Source: an uncultured Phascolarctobacterium sp.
GTDB lineage: Bacteria > Bacillota > Negativicutes > Acidaminococcales > Acidaminococcaceae
NCBI RefSeq assembly: GCF_900770955.1
Contig: NZ_CAAGLX010000007.1
Coordinates: 9,570 to 73,569, forward strand
Reading direction: 5' to 3'
Length of the DNA: 64,000 bases
A program made the translations under genes and the position numbers. Positions 33,402 through 44,648 of this stretch are shown one piece after another. Position 1 is the first letter of the stretch; each line of letters starts with the position of its first letter. The notes beneath the pieces were generated by a model. That model was given only the letters and a program-made list of their open reading frames with translations. It was not told where the DNA came from and searched no databases.

Positions 33402-34475
33402 TTATTTGAGCAGCTCCTGAGCAACAAGATGTCCCATTTCGGAAGTGGAAACCTTCTTCAGGCCTTCTGCATAAAGGTCTGGAGTGCGGTAGCCCTGCTC
33501 CATAACTGCGTCAACAGCAGCTTCCATAGCGTCTGCTGCTTCGTTTTGGTTCAGGGAGTAGCGCAGCATCATAGCAACACTGAGAATGGTTGCCAGCGGG
33601 TTAGCGATGCCCTGGCCGGCAATGTCCGGTGCGCTGCCGTGGATAGGTTCGTACATACCGGTGCCGTCGCCGAGGCTGGCGCTCGGAAGCAGGCCGATGC
33701 TGCCTGCGATGGTGCTTGCTTCATCACTGAGAATATCACCAAAGATATTATTGGTCAAAATAACGTCAAACTGCTTCGGATTCAGCACTAACTGCATAGC
33801 GCAGTTGTCAACATAGAAGTTATTCAGCTCAACTTCCGGATAATCCTTAGCCTGCATTTCGGCAACAATTTTACGCCACATGCGGCTGGAGCCCAATACG
33901 TTAGCTTTATCAACGCTGGTTACCTTGCCACGGCGTTTTTTGGCAGCTTCAAATGCAAAACGGGCAATACGCTCAACCTCCGGACGAGTGTAAAGCTCAA
34001 TGTCGCTTGCTTCCTCAACGCCGTCAGCGTTTATGTGTGCTTCGGTGTGCTCGCCGAAGTAGATGCCGCCGGTAAGCTCACGTACGATTAACAGGTCGGC
34101 ACCTTCGGCACGCTCTGTCTTCAGCGGAGAAAGATGCGCCGTGAATTTGGAAACGGTCATCGGGCGCAGGTTGCAGTACAGGCCCAAAGCCTTGCGAATA
34201 CCGAGCAGGCCTTTTTCCGGGCGGATATCCGGTGCAACATTATCCCATTTCGGTCCGCCGACAGCGCCGAGCAGTACTGCGTCAGCAGCCTTAGCGCTGG
34301 CAATGGTTGCCTCCGGCAGGGGAACGCCGGTTGCGTCGATTGCGCAGCCGCCGATGAGTTGCTTGTCATATTCAATTTCAAAACCGAATTTTTTGGCAGC
34401 AGCGTCGAGAACCTCTACCGCTGCATCAACTATTTCTACACCAATGCCGTCACCGGGCAGTAAGCAAATCTTCAT
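33402..34475 (-). CDS. leuB: 3-isopropylmalate dehydrogenase
   Basis: Oxidises and decarboxylates 3-isopropylmalate to 2-ketoisocaproate, the third leucine step. The 357 residues show LPGDGIGVEIVDAAVEVL at the N terminus, RELTGGIYFGEH, the KANVLGSSRMWR segment and the metal/substrate motif NIFGDILSDEAS followed by GSAPDIAGQGIANP. Length is normal. The start shares one base with the leuD stop (TAATG). Confidence 0.96.
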   Translation of the reverse strand: MKICLLPGDGIGVEIVDAAVEVLDAAAKKFGFEIEYDKQLIGGCAIDATGVPLPEATIASAKAADAVLLGAVGGPKWDNVAPDIRPEKGLLGIRKALGLYCNLRPMTVSKFTAHLSPLKTERAEGADLLIVRELTGGIYFGEHTEAHINADGVEEASDIELYTRPEVERIARFAFEAAKKRRGKVTSVDKANVLGSSRMWRKIVAEMQAKDYPEVELNNFYVDNCAMQLVLNPKQFDVILTNNIFGDILSDEASTIAGSIGLLPSASLGDGTGMYEPIHGSAPDIAGQGIANPLATILSVAMMLRYSLNQNEAADAMEAAVDAVMEQGYRTPDLYAEGLKKVSTSEMGHLVAQELLK

Positions 34476-34965
34476 TATTTGTTTTCTCCTTTAATATAAT
34501 TAATCAGGCCGCCGCAGTCTGCGATATGCTGGATGAATTCCGGCAGCGGTTTTGTTTTGATAGTAATATTTTTGTTGAGGATTTTGATTTCACCCTTGTT
34601 TACATCAACGTCGATTTCATCGCCGGGTTCAATCTTTTCTACGTCGGCGCCTATTTCCAGCACCGGCAGGCCGATGTTGATAGCATTGCGGTAGAAGATA
34701 CGGGCAAAGCTGTCTGCTACGATGCATTTGATGCCTTTAACCTTTAATACTACCGGGGCATGCTCACGGGAGGAGCCGCAGCCGAAGTTTTTGCCGGCTA
34801 CGATATAATCGCCGGGTTGCACGTTGGCGGCGAAGTTAATTTCCAGGTTTTCCTTCGCATCCTCCATAGCGTGTTCTGCTAATTCCTTGAAGTCGGCAAT
34901 GTTCAGATATCTTGCCGGAATAATAACGTCTGTATCGATGTGGTCGCCGTAACGCCAAACTTTGC

Positions 34966-34969
<4 letters not shown>
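34475..34969 (-). CDS. leuD: 3-isopropylmalate dehydratase small subunit
   Basis: A 164-residue swivel-domain subunit of isopropylmalate isomerase: GDHIDTDVIIPARYL and GKNFGCGSSREHAPVVL are the diagnostic motifs. It completes the active site with LeuC. Overlaps leuC by 4 bp and leuB by 1 bp. Confidence 0.96.
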
Positions 34970-36231
<1,262 letters not shown>

Positions 36232-36255
36232 AAGTTTAAACCTTCTTTCTTAACT

Positions 36256-36424
36256 GGCCGCTGATAAAGCAGTATCTGCTTCAGAAGCGCTCCTGACGCT
36301 AAGACCTGGTTTTTACAAGCGTAGCGTAGTAAAAACTGTTGGTCGTGCTAATCCCCGTAGGGGGATGAGTACTAATGTGTACGCCGTCGTCGCGCTTCTT
36401 CGCATCTGCTACGTTCTGAGCGGC
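36256..36424. repeat. Intergenic imperfect palindrome, copy A (with insertion)
   Basis: The ends GGCCGCT (from 36256) and AGCGGCC (to 36424) and the inner GAAGCGC / GCGCTTC segments pair across the unit. The core GTAC (36369-36372), TAATGT, GTAC (36379-36382), GCCGTCGTCG matches copies at 44648 and 55695. About 65 bp, including a GGTTTTTAC/GTAAAAACT hairpin, appears inserted in the left arm relative to the other copies. It lies between the leu T-box terminator and leuC, so it is transcribed in the leu mRNA. Confidence 0.6.
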
Positions 36425-36459
36425 CTGCGAATAATTTACTGTGTGGAGCGGGAGAGCGT

Positions 36460-36735
36460 AAAATAAAAGCCCCTATCTGCGCTTGCAGATAGGGGCGAAA
36501 TTTTTCGCGGTACCACCCTAAGTTGTACTTAATTTTCCCGATTAGCGAATCGGCAGCGTAACGTGCTGGAAGCGTCTGCTCCTACTTGGTTCAGAGAAGC
36601 TGCTCGCGGGTGAGCTTCTTTGCCTGCTTGCCGGCGGCTTGCACCAAACGCCGTCTCTCTGGATGCTGGGAGCAGGTAAATTTTCCCGGTCGTTGCATTT
36701 TGTTCTTAAATTAAAACAAACACATCGCTGTGTTC
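36460..36735 (-). promoter_or_regulatory. T-box leader of the leu operon (leucine specifier)
   Basis: On the minus strand the conserved T-box AGGGTGGTACCGCG lies at 36519-36506, followed by the terminator stem GCCCCTATCTGC / GCAGATAGGGGC (36496-36469) and a T-rich run. Upstream are AGAGAG, GGTGCAAG and AGTAGG, all usual stem I/linker signatures. The probable specifier is CTC (Leu) at 36614-36612, followed by ACCC; a GCT (Ala) register one base away cannot be excluded by eye, but the downstream leuCDB genes favour Leu. Uncharged tRNA would stabilise the antiterminator. Confidence 0.85.
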
Positions 36736-36740
36736 TTCAC

Positions 36741-36769
36741 ATTATCGCAATAATTTCACGCTTTGTCAA
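36741..36769 (-). promoter_or_regulatory. Promoter of the leu T-box transcript
   Basis: Read on the minus strand: TTGACA (36769-36764), 17-bp spacer, GATAAT (36746-36741). It gives a start near 36733 just before the T-box. Confidence 0.7.
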
Positions 36770-36912
36770 GTGTGAAGTTGAAAATGCCTAGAAAAATATT
36801 TAGTGTACATTGGAAATGGAAAAAAGTACTATAAAATTTAAGAGAATACAGAAATAAAAAACTAGCCTCTTTCAGAAAACTGCCTTTTCAGAACTTTTGT
36901 TACTCAAATAAA

Positions 36913-36924
36913 TATACATGTATA
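36913..36924. promoter_or_regulatory. Palindromic operator candidate upstream of gltB
   Basis: TATACATGTATA is a perfect 12-bp palindrome ending 4 bp before the -35 of the gltB promoter, a usual position for an activator or repressor dimer. The regulator is unknown. The rest of the region between the T-box promoter and gltB (36770-36912) is A/T-rich without a recognisable gene. Confidence 0.4.
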
Positions 36925-36928
36925 CAAT

Positions 36929-36957
36929 TTGCAATCGTGATAGCATAGTATTATAAT
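36929..36957 (+). promoter_or_regulatory. Promoter of the gltBD operon
   Basis: TTGCAA (36929-36934), 17-bp spacer, TATAAT (36952-36957), giving an untranslated leader of about 85 nt. Confidence 0.65.
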
Positions 36958-37050
36958 TAAAATTACAGTTGCTGTGGTGGTCTTTAATAGAAACACTAAT
37001 AGAGCTGCTAACAGATTTACAGATAAAATGCTTTGAGAGGGGAATTTATT

Positions 37051-40000
37051 ATGAATACTTCGCTGCCCAAAAAACAGGGATTGTATGATCCTTGGTTTGA
37101 ACACGATGCCTGCGGTGTTGGCGTAGTTGCCAATATTAAGGGCAAGAAGTCTAATAAAATTTTAAGACAGGCTCTGGTGGTTTTACATAATATGGACCAT
37201 CGCGGCGGTCAGGGAGCAGATATGAATTCCGGTGACGGTGCCGGCGTACTGCTGCAGATTCCGCATAACTTTTTTGTCAAAGAATGCGCCAAGCAGGATG
37301 TGGAGCTGCCGGAAGCAGGAAAATATGCCGTCGGTTTTATCTTCCTGCCGCCGGACGTTGTAGAAAGAGAGAATGTTCAGCGTCACTTTGAACGTATTGT
37401 CGAAGCAAATGGTCAAGGAATTATTGCCTGGCGTAAGGTGCCTGTGCATCCGGAGGTTTTGGGTGAAAAATCACGTCAGAGCATGCCGTTTATGGCGCAG
37501 GTTTTTATCCGTCCGTCAGCTGATGTTCTGGACCGCCTGGATATTGACGATAATGCGTTTGAGCGCAAGCTGTACTGCATCCGTCGTGAGGCCGAAAACT
37601 ATATCCGTTACGGCAAGCTGCGCGGCGGCAAGTACTTTTATGTTTCCAGTCTTTCCTCACGTACTATTGTCTATAAAGGCATGCTGACAACACAGCAGCT
37701 GCAAACCTTTTATGTTGATATGGAGGACAGCTCTATTGAAACAGCAATGGCTTTGGTTCATTCACGTTTCAGCACCAATACATTTCCCAGCTGGGAGAGA
37801 GCTCATCCATACCGTTATCTGATGCATAACGGTGAAATAAATACATTGCGCGGTAATATCAACTGGATGCGTGCACGTCAGACAATGTGCGGCAACAGTC
37901 TTTGGGGTAATGATATCCGGAAGGTTATGCCGATTGTTGATGAAACCGGTTCCGATTCCGGTATGTTTGATAATGTTTTGGAATTTTTGCTGATGAGTGG
38001 ACGCAGTCTGCCTCATGCCGTTATGATGATGATTCCTGAGCCGTGGGGCAAAAATCCGCATTTGGATGATGACCTGAAGGCCTTCTTCGAATATCACAAT
38101 TCGCTGATTGAGGCATGGGACGGACCTGCCGCTATGGCCTTTACTGATGGCCGTACTATTTGCGCTGCATTGGACCGCAATGGTCTCAGACCGTCGCGTT
38201 ATTATATTACAAATGATGACACTATCGTTCTCGCATCTGAGGTCGGTGTAGTAGATATTGATCCGGCAACTATTGTAAAAAAAGACCGGCTGCGTCCGGG
38301 ACGTATGCTGGTGATTGATACGGAGCAAGGACGCATCATAGGTAATGATGAGATTAAGCATCAGATTGCCTGCGAGCATCCATATCGTAAATGGCTGGAA
38401 GAAAATTCCATTAAGTTGAAAAATATTCCGCTTAAGAGTGAACTGCCGGTGACGGATTCACAGACGTTGATGCAGCGTCAGCGTGCCTTTGGCTATACGC
38501 TGGAGGATTTGACCAAGTTTCTGCGTCCTATGGCGCAAAAGGGCATTGACCCGTTGGGAGCAATGGGCAATGATGCACCGTTGGCAGTGCTCAGCGAAAA
38601 GCCACAGCTTTTATATAATTACTTTAAACAGCTCTTTGCGCAGGTAACGAATCCTCCTATCGATGCTATCCGTGAGGAGGTTTTTACAGATACAACAAGC
38701 GGTATCGGTCCGGAACTGAATCTGATTGACCCGCAGCCGGAAAGCTGCCACCAGATTTCTGCCGAATCTCCGGTATTAAGCAATATCGAGCTTGCCAAGC
38801 TGAAAAACATTCCTGACTTTAAGGCAGCAACAATTCCTATGCTTTACAAGGTTGCTGATGGCGGTGCCGGCTTGAAAAAGGCTTTAGATACAATATTTGC
38901 CGCTGCAGACAAAAACATTGCGGAAGGCAAGTGTATTTTAATCTTATCCGACCGCGGCATTACTAAAGAGATGGCGGCAGTTCCTGCTTTGCTGGCAGGT
39001 GCAGGTCTGCATCATCATCTGATTAAAAATGGTACGCGTCTGCGTGCTTCTATTATCATAGAATCTGCTGAGCCGCGCGAGGTACACCATATGGCGTTGC
39101 TTTTAGGCTATGGCGTCAGCGGTATTAATCCGTATCTTGCTTTTGAAAGCCTGGAGCATATGTGTGCTGACGGAATGCTGGATATCAGCTTTGAGAAGGC
39201 TGCTGAAAATTATATCAGCGCCTGCACCCACGGCATTGCTAAAATCCTGTCAAAAATGGGTATTTCTACTGTACAGTCTTATCGTGGCGCTCAGATTTTT
39301 GAAGCTATCGGTATCAGCAGCGCCGTTATTGAAGAATATTTCACAGGAACTCCGTCGCGTCTTGAAGGCATCGGCCTGGATGAGATTGCCAAAGAGGTTG
39401 CTATGCGTCATGAGCCTGCATTTGCTGAGCAAAACATTGACCTTTTCAGCTATGAATCTGGTTCTCATTATCAATGGCGTAACGGCGGAGAGCAGCATAT
39501 GCTTAATCCGGAAACGATTGTCAAGCTGCAGCAGGCCTGCAAGACCGGTGATTATAAGCTCTTTAAGGAGTTCAGCAAGCAGTTGCGCGGCAGTGCCTTT
39601 GCCAACCAGAATCTTCGCAGCATGCTGACCTTTACACCGCAGCGTCTGCCGGTAAATATCGATGAGGTAGAATCTGTAGAAAGCATTTGTCATCGTTTTA
39701 AGACAGGTGCTATGAGCTATGGCTCTTTAAGTCAGGAGGCGCATGAATGTCTGGCAATTGCTATGAACCGTATCGGTGGCAAGAGCAATACAGGAGAAGG
39801 CGGCGAGAATCCCAGCCGTTTTGCACCGTTGCCTGATGGCGACAGTAAACGCAGCGCAATTAAGCAGGTTGCAAGCGGCCGTTTTGGTGTAACCAGCAAT
39901 TATCTTGTCAATGCGGACGAAATCCAGATTAAAATTGCGCAGGGTGCTAAGCCCGGCGAAGGCGGACAGCTGCCGGGAGGCAAGGTTTATCCCTGGATTG

Positions 40001-41631
40001 CCGAATGTCGCGGTACGACGGCAGGCATTGGTTTGATTTCCCCTCCGCCTCATCATGATATCTATTCGATTGAAGATTTGGCCGAGCTGATTCATGATCT
40101 GAAGAACGCTAATCCACGTGCCCGCATCAGTGTCAAGCTTGTAAGCGAGGTTGGCGTCGGTACAATTGCTGCCGGCGTAGTCAAGGCCTGTGCAGATGTT
40201 GTACTCATCAGCGGTTATGATGGCGGTACCGGTGCTTCTCCGCGTACTTCCATCAACCATGCCGGACTGCCGTGGGAAATGGGGCTTATGGAAACACACC
40301 AGACGCTGCTGCTGAATAATCTGCGCGACCGTGTAACGCTGGAAACAGACGGTAAGCTGATGACGGGACGCGATGTTATTATTGCTGCTCTGCTGGGTGC
40401 AGAGGAATTTGGCTTTGCAACAGCTCCACTGGTAGCTATCGGTTGTATCATGATGCGTGTATGCAATCTTAATACCTGCCCGATGGGTGTGGCAACGCAG
40501 GATCCGGAGCTGCGCAAGAATTTCCACGGCAAGCCGGAATATGTTGTCAACTTCATGCACTTCATTGCGCAGGAGGTTCGTGAATATATGGCGATGCTCG
40601 GCTTCCGTACTATCGACGAGATGGTCGGCCGTACCGAGGTATTGCTGCCTAAGCCGGCAGAGGAACGCAACTGGAAAAATAAGAATCTGGATTTGGCGCC
40701 GCTGCTGTATAAGCCGGAGGTGGAGCCGGGTGCAAGCCAGGTTTGCACCAAAAAGCAGAACCATCAGCTGGAAAAATCGCTTGATATGCGCGAGCTGCTG
40801 GATATTTGCCGCAGCAATCTGGAAACGAAAAAGCCTGTTGCGATTACGCTGCCGATTAAGAATACGGACCGCGTTGTCGGTACGATTTTGGGCAGTGAAA
40901 TTACCCGCCGCTACGGTGCCGAGGGATTGCCCGCCGACACCATCAACCTGCACTTCAAGGGTAGCGCAGGCCAAAGCTTCGGTGCCTTTCTGCCGAAGGG
41001 CGTTACGCTGGAGCTTGAGGGCGATGCCAATGACCATGTAGGCAAGGGGCTTTCCGGCGGCAAGCTGATTATTTATCCTGACAGTGATGCACGTTTTAAT
41101 CCGCATGAAAATGTTATTATCGGCAACGTTGCCTTTTACGGTGCAACGAGCGGTGAAGCTTATATCAGCGGTACTGCCGGTGAACGCTTCTGCATCCGTA
41201 ACAGTGGCGTGAACGCTGTTGTTGAGGGTGTTGGTGACCATGGCTGTGAATATATGACCGGTGGTACGGTAGTTATTTTGGGACGTACAGGACGCAATTT
41301 TGCTGCCGGCATGAGCGGCGGTACGGCCTATGTTTTGGATATGCAGGGTGATTTTGCTACCTACTGCAATAAAGAAATCGTACTGTTGGAAAAACTGGAG
41401 GAAATCGGCGACAGTCTGACGGTAAAGAAAATGCTGCTGCAGCATGCAGAGCATACCGGCAGTAAGCTGGCTTTAGAGATATTGGATAACTGGGATGAAT
41501 ATCAGGACAAATTTGTCAAGGTTATTCCTAAAGAATATAAGCTTGTTACGCAGAAGCTTAATGAGTATCTGCAGCAGGGGATGAGCACAGAGGCTGCCAC
41601 CCTGAAGGTGTTTGAGGAGGTGAAGGCATAA
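37051..41631 (+). CDS. gltB: Glutamate synthase large subunit
   Basis: Makes two glutamates from glutamine and 2-oxoglutarate; this subunit holds the glutaminase and synthase sites. The 1526-residue protein starts with a 21-residue propeptide before the catalytic Cys22 (FEHDACGVGVV). A class II amidotransferase domain, a central domain and the FMN-binding barrel (VTSNYLVNADEIQIKIAQGAK region) follow, then the 3Fe-4S motif Cys-x5-Cys-x4-Cys beginning at residue 1132 (GCIMMRVCNLNTCP), and the C-terminal beta-helix (GGTVVILGRTGRNFAAGMSG). ATG 37051 follows GAGAGGGG and is preferred to a TTG six codons upstream. Overlaps gltD as TAATG. Confidence 0.96.
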   Translation: MNTSLPKKQGLYDPWFEHDACGVGVVANIKGKKSNKILRQALVVLHNMDHRGGQGADMNSGDGAGVLLQIPHNFFVKECAKQDVELPEAGKYAVGFIFLPPDVVERENVQRHFERIVEANGQGIIAWRKVPVHPEVLGEKSRQSMPFMAQVFIRPSADVLDRLDIDDNAFERKLYCIRREAENYIRYGKLRGGKYFYVSSLSSRTIVYKGMLTTQQLQTFYVDMEDSSIETAMALVHSRFSTNTFPSWERAHPYRYLMHNGEINTLRGNINWMRARQTMCGNSLWGNDIRKVMPIVDETGSDSGMFDNVLEFLLMSGRSLPHAVMMMIPEPWGKNPHLDDDLKAFFEYHNSLIEAWDGPAAMAFTDGRTICAALDRNGLRPSRYYITNDDTIVLASEVGVVDIDPATIVKKDRLRPGRMLVIDTEQGRIIGNDEIKHQIACEHPYRKWLEENSIKLKNIPLKSELPVTDSQTLMQRQRAFGYTLEDLTKFLRPMAQKGIDPLGAMGNDAPLAVLSEKPQLLYNYFKQLFAQVTNPPIDAIREEVFTDTTSGIGPELNLIDPQPESCHQISAESPVLSNIELAKLKNIPDFKAATIPMLYKVADGGAGLKKALDTIFAAADKNIAEGKCILILSDRGITKEMAAVPALLAGAGLHHHLIKNGTRLRASIIIESAEPREVHHMALLLGYGVSGINPYLAFESLEHMCADGMLDISFEKAAENYISACTHGIAKILSKMGISTVQSYRGAQIFEAIGISSAVIEEYFTGTPSRLEGIGLDEIAKEVAMRHEPAFAEQNIDLFSYESGSHYQWRNGGEQHMLNPETIVKLQQACKTGDYKLFKEFSKQLRGSAFANQNLRSMLTFTPQRLPVNIDEVESVESICHRFKTGAMSYGSLSQEAHECLAIAMNRIGGKSNTGEGGENPSRFAPLPDGDSKRSAIKQVASGRFGVTSNYLVNADEIQIKIAQGAKPGEGGQLPGGKVYPWIAECRGTTAGIGLISPPPHHDIYSIEDLAELIHDLKNANPRARISVKLVSEVGVGTIAAGVVKACADVVLISGYDGGTGASPRTSINHAGLPWEMGLMETHQTLLLNNLRDRVTLETDGKLMTGRDVIIAALLGAEEFGFATAPLVAIGCIMMRVCNLNTCPMGVATQDPELRKNFHGKPEYVVNFMHFIAQEVREYMAMLGFRTIDEMVGRTEVLLPKPAEERNWKNKNLDLAPLLYKPEVEPGASQVCTKKQNHQLEKSLDMRELLDICRSNLETKKPVAITLPIKNTDRVVGTILGSEITRRYGAEGLPADTINLHFKGSAGQSFGAFLPKGVTLELEGDANDHVGKGLSGGKLIIYPDSDARFNPHENVIIGNVAFYGATSGEAYISGTAGERFCIRNSGVNAVVEGVGDHGCEYMTGGTVVILGRTGRNFAAGMSGGTAYVLDMQGDFATYCNKEIVLLEKLEEIGDSLTVKKMLLQHAEHTGSKLALEILDNWDEYQDKFVKVIPKEYKLVTQKLNEYLQQGMSTEAATLKVFEEVKA

Positions 41632-43100
41632 TGGGTAAGCCGACCGGATTTATGGATTACAAGCGTACGGAGCTTGCTTTGCGTGCCCCCGAAGAAAGAA
41701 TTAAGGATTGGCAGGAAATTAAGACGAGCAGTCTGCCGCACAAGGAAGCACTGCGCTGCCAGGCAGCGCGCTGTATGGATTGCGGTGTTCCCTTCTGCCA
41801 TAGCGGTGTAATGATTAACCGTATGGTTTCCGGCTGCCCGCTGCATAATCTGATGCCTGAATTCAATGATCTTGTTTATCACGGGATGGATGATTATGCC
41901 TATGCCCGTCTTAATAAAACCAACAATTTTCCGGAATTTACATCTCACGTCTGCCCTGCTCCCTGTGAGGGTGCCTGCAATGCAGGACTGGTGAATAATC
42001 CTGTTACCATTCGCAACATTGAGCAGTATGTAATTGAAAACGCCTTTGAGCATGGATTGGTAAAACCAAATAAGCCTGCCAGGCGCAGCAGTAAAAAGGT
42101 TGCCGTTATCGGCAGCGGACCTGCCGGTCTTGCCTGTGCCGATGAGCTGAACAAGGACGGTCACAGCGTTACTGTTTACGAGCGTGCAGACCGTGCAGGC
42201 GGTCTGCTGATGTACGGTGTTCCCAATATGAAGCTGGACAAAAAGCTGGTAGAGCGGCGTGTTAAATTACTGGAGGACGCCGGTGTAAGATTTGTCTTAA
42301 ACAGCGAAATCGGCGTAAAGCTTGCTTCCAGCACATTATTGGAGGAATATGATGCTGTGGTACTGTGTACCGGTGCGACAGTACCGCGTGATTTACCAGT
42401 TGCCGGACGCGAGCTAGAGGGCATTTATTTCGCTAAGGACTATCTGGAAAGCGTAACCAAGAGCCTGCTGAACAGCAATCTGGAGGATGGATTTGCTATT
42501 GATGCCAAGGATAAGGATGTTGTCATAATCGGCGGCGGTGATACCGGCAATGATTGTATGGCAACCGTTATCCGTCAGGGCTGCCGCAGCGTACGCCAGC
42601 TGGAAATCAATCCCTGTCTGCCGCACAGCCGCACAGCGGATAATCCATGGCCGCAGTTTCCGCGTATCTTTAAAACGGATTACGGTCAGGAGGAGGCTAT
42701 TCATAAATTTAAACAGGATCCGCGCGAATTCTGCATTACAACTAAAGAATTCATAGGTGATGATGGCAAGGTCAGCGGTCTGCGCTTGTGCCAAAATGAA
42801 TGGAAGCAGATAAACGGACGCTTGGTGCCGGCAGATATCCCTGGGACAGAACATGTTGTACCGGCACAGCTGGTGCTCCTGGCTATGGGTTTTGTGGGCA
42901 GCGAAGAGCGATTGCTCGAGGAATTCAAGCTGGCGAAGGCACCTAACGGCAGCATAGCGGCTGATGACAGCAGCTATGCGACCAATGTGCCCGGCGTTTT
43001 TGCCGCCGGTGACGCACGTCGCGGGCAGAGTCTGGTGGTGTGGGCTATTGCCGAAGGGCGTGGCGCCGCACATGCAGTTGATAAATTTTTGCAGAAATAA
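41631..43100 (+). CDS. gltD: Glutamate synthase small subunit
   Basis: Transfers electrons from NAD(P)H to GltB. The 489-residue protein has an N-terminal Cys-rich domain for two 4Fe-4S clusters (CQAARCMDCGVPFCHSG and CPAPCEGACNAG), the FAD motif VIGSGPAGLACADEL, and the NAD(P) motif IIGGGDTGNDCM. The final FAD contact is VFAAGDARRGQSLVVWAI. It begins one base inside the gltB stop, consistent with stoichiometric production. Confidence 0.96.
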   Translation: MGKPTGFMDYKRTELALRAPEERIKDWQEIKTSSLPHKEALRCQAARCMDCGVPFCHSGVMINRMVSGCPLHNLMPEFNDLVYHGMDDYAYARLNKTNNFPEFTSHVCPAPCEGACNAGLVNNPVTIRNIEQYVIENAFEHGLVKPNKPARRSSKKVAVIGSGPAGLACADELNKDGHSVTVYERADRAGGLLMYGVPNMKLDKKLVERRVKLLEDAGVRFVLNSEIGVKLASSTLLEEYDAVVLCTGATVPRDLPVAGRELEGIYFAKDYLESVTKSLLNSNLEDGFAIDAKDKDVVIIGGGDTGNDCMATVIRQGCRSVRQLEINPCLPHSRTADNPWPQFPRIFKTDYGQEEAIHKFKQDPREFCITTKEFIGDDGKVSGLRLCQNEWKQINGRLVPADIPGTEHVVPAQLVLLAMGFVGSEERLLEEFKLAKAPNGSIAADDSSYATNVPGVFAAGDARRGQSLVVWAIAEGRGAAHAVDKFLQK

Positions 43101-43129
43101 GCAATAAGGTTCTCCTTTTCTTTTATAGA

Positions 43130-43180
43130 TGTGCTTGCAGCTTTTGTATATATAAAAAAATAGCTGCAGGCACATTTTTT
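43130..43180 (+). terminator. Terminator of the gltBD operon
   Basis: A 13-bp stem between 43130-43142 (TGTGCTTGCAGCT) and 43162-43174 (AGCTGCAGGCACA), one G-U pair, followed by TTTTTT. Confidence 0.85.
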
Positions 43181-43297
43181 ATTAGCTTCAGCCTTGAAAT
43201 AATAGCTGCTGCAGCTGGCGCACTGTCTGCGACATACCGACAGGAAGTGAAATCTTCGCAAACTAAACGCTTTTCTGCGGAATTGCTGCTTCCCACG

Positions 43298-43327
43298 TTG
43301 CACTTTCCCTGCAAGATAAGCTATAAT
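43298..43327 (+). promoter_or_regulatory. Promoter of obgE
   Basis: TTGCAC (43298-43303), 18-bp spacer, TATAAT (43322-43327), 53 bp before the obgE start. Confidence 0.6.
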
Positions 43328-43379
43328 ATAGATAAATATACCTAGCAATAGCTAAATTTACGATATAGGAGAAGACAAA

Positions 43380-44648
43380 ATGTTTATTGACAGAGCGAGA
43401 ATTTACGTAGAAGCAGGCGATGGCGGCGACGGCATGAGCAGCTTCCGCAGAGAAAAATTTGTAGAAAAGGGTGGCCCGAACGGCGGTAACGGCGGTCGCG
43501 GCGGTGACGTTGTCCTGATTGCGGACAAAAATCTAAACACCCTGATTGACTTCCGTTACAAGAGAAAATATGTTGCCAAGCGCGGCGGCCAGGGCGGTAC
43601 TAAAAACTGTACCGGTGTACGTGCTGATACCGTATTCGTAAAGGTGCCGATGGGTACATTGGTACGTGATGATGCAACCGGCGCTGTTATGGCTGACCTT
43701 GTTGAGGACGGCCAGACTTATACGGCTGCAAAAGGTGGCCGTGGCGGTAAAGGCAATGCCTGCTATGTTACCAGCACCAACCGTGCGCCGACCTTTGCCG
43801 AAAAGGGCGAACCCGGCGAAAACCGTTGGCTGAAGCTGGAGCTGAAGCTGCTGGCTGATGTTGGCCTTGTAGGTTACCCCAGCGTGGGTAAGTCCAGCAT
43901 TATCGCACAGGTGAGTGCTGCCCGCCCTGAAATTGCTGCCTACCATTTTACAACGCTGTCCCCGGTTTTAGGTGTGGTACGCCTGGATGAGGAGCGCAGC
44001 TTTGTGCTGGCGGATATCCCCGGTCTGATTGAGGGAGCACATGAGGGTGTTGGCCTTGGCCATGACTTCCTGCGTCATGTAGAGCGTACCAAGGTACTGC
44101 TGCATATTGTTGACGTGGCGGGCGTTGACGGACGTGACCCTATTGAGGACTTTGACAAAATCAATACAGAGCTGGCAGAATACAGCGAGCGTCTGGCACG
44201 CCGCAAGCAACTGGTTGTTGCCAATAAAATGGACCTGCCTGAGGCTCAGGAAAACTTTGAGCGTCTTAAAGAATATGTTGAAGCTAAGGGTTACGAAATC
44301 TGCAAGGCTAGTGCTGCTACCGGCGAAGGTCTGCGTGAGCTGATGTTTAAGGCTTACGATATGCTGCTGCAATATGTTCCTGAAGAGGATGAAGAAGATC
44401 TGGCACGCTTCGACGAGATTGATCCGGACAGCTATGAAATTGTTGTCGGCAATGATACCGACTGGGAGGTTCGCGGCAAGAATATTGAACGTCTTGTTGC
44501 TATGACCAACTTTGATAATGACGAGGCACTTTACCGCTTCCAGCTTATCTGGAAACGTCTGGGTATTGACGAGGCGCTGAAGGAGAGAGGCGTACAGGAA
44601 GGTCAGAGTGTGCGTATTAGGGATATGGTTTTCGACTACAAGGAGTGA
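43380..44648 (+). CDS. obgE: Obg-family ribosome-associated GTPase
   Basis: A 422-residue GTPase for 50S assembly and stress signalling. The glycine-rich Obg fold occupies 1-158 (GNGGRGGDVVL, GGRGGKGNACYV). The G domain follows, with GYPSVGKSSII (G1), ADIPGLIEGAHEGVGLGHDFL (split around G3) and NKMDLPEA (G4). The C-terminal OCT domain (about 345-422) is present. Its stop codon coincides with the first base of a palindromic repeat at 44648. Confidence 0.96.
   Translation: MFIDRARIYVEAGDGGDGMSSFRREKFVEKGGPNGGNGGRGGDVVLIADKNLNTLIDFRYKRKYVAKRGGQGGTKNCTGVRADTVFVKVPMGTLVRDDATGAVMADLVEDGQTYTAAKGGRGGKGNACYVTSTNRAPTFAEKGEPGENRWLKLELKLLADVGLVGYPSVGKSSIIAQVSAARPEIAAYHFTTLSPVLGVVRLDEERSFVLADIPGLIEGAHEGVGLGHDFLRHVERTKVLLHIVDVAGVDGRDPIEDFDKINTELAEYSERLARRKQLVVANKMDLPEAQENFERLKEYVEAKGYEICKASAATGEGLRELMFKAYDMLLQYVPEEDEEDLARFDEIDPDSYEIVVGNDTDWEVRGKNIERLVAMTNFDNDEALYRFQLIWKRLGIDEALKERGVQEGQSVRIRDMVFDYKE

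Noticed and set aside
39727..41454. Long open frame (575 codons) on the minus strand
   Set aside because: It lies antisense inside gltB, has no ribosome site, and its composition is the usual mirror of a high-GC3 coding strand.
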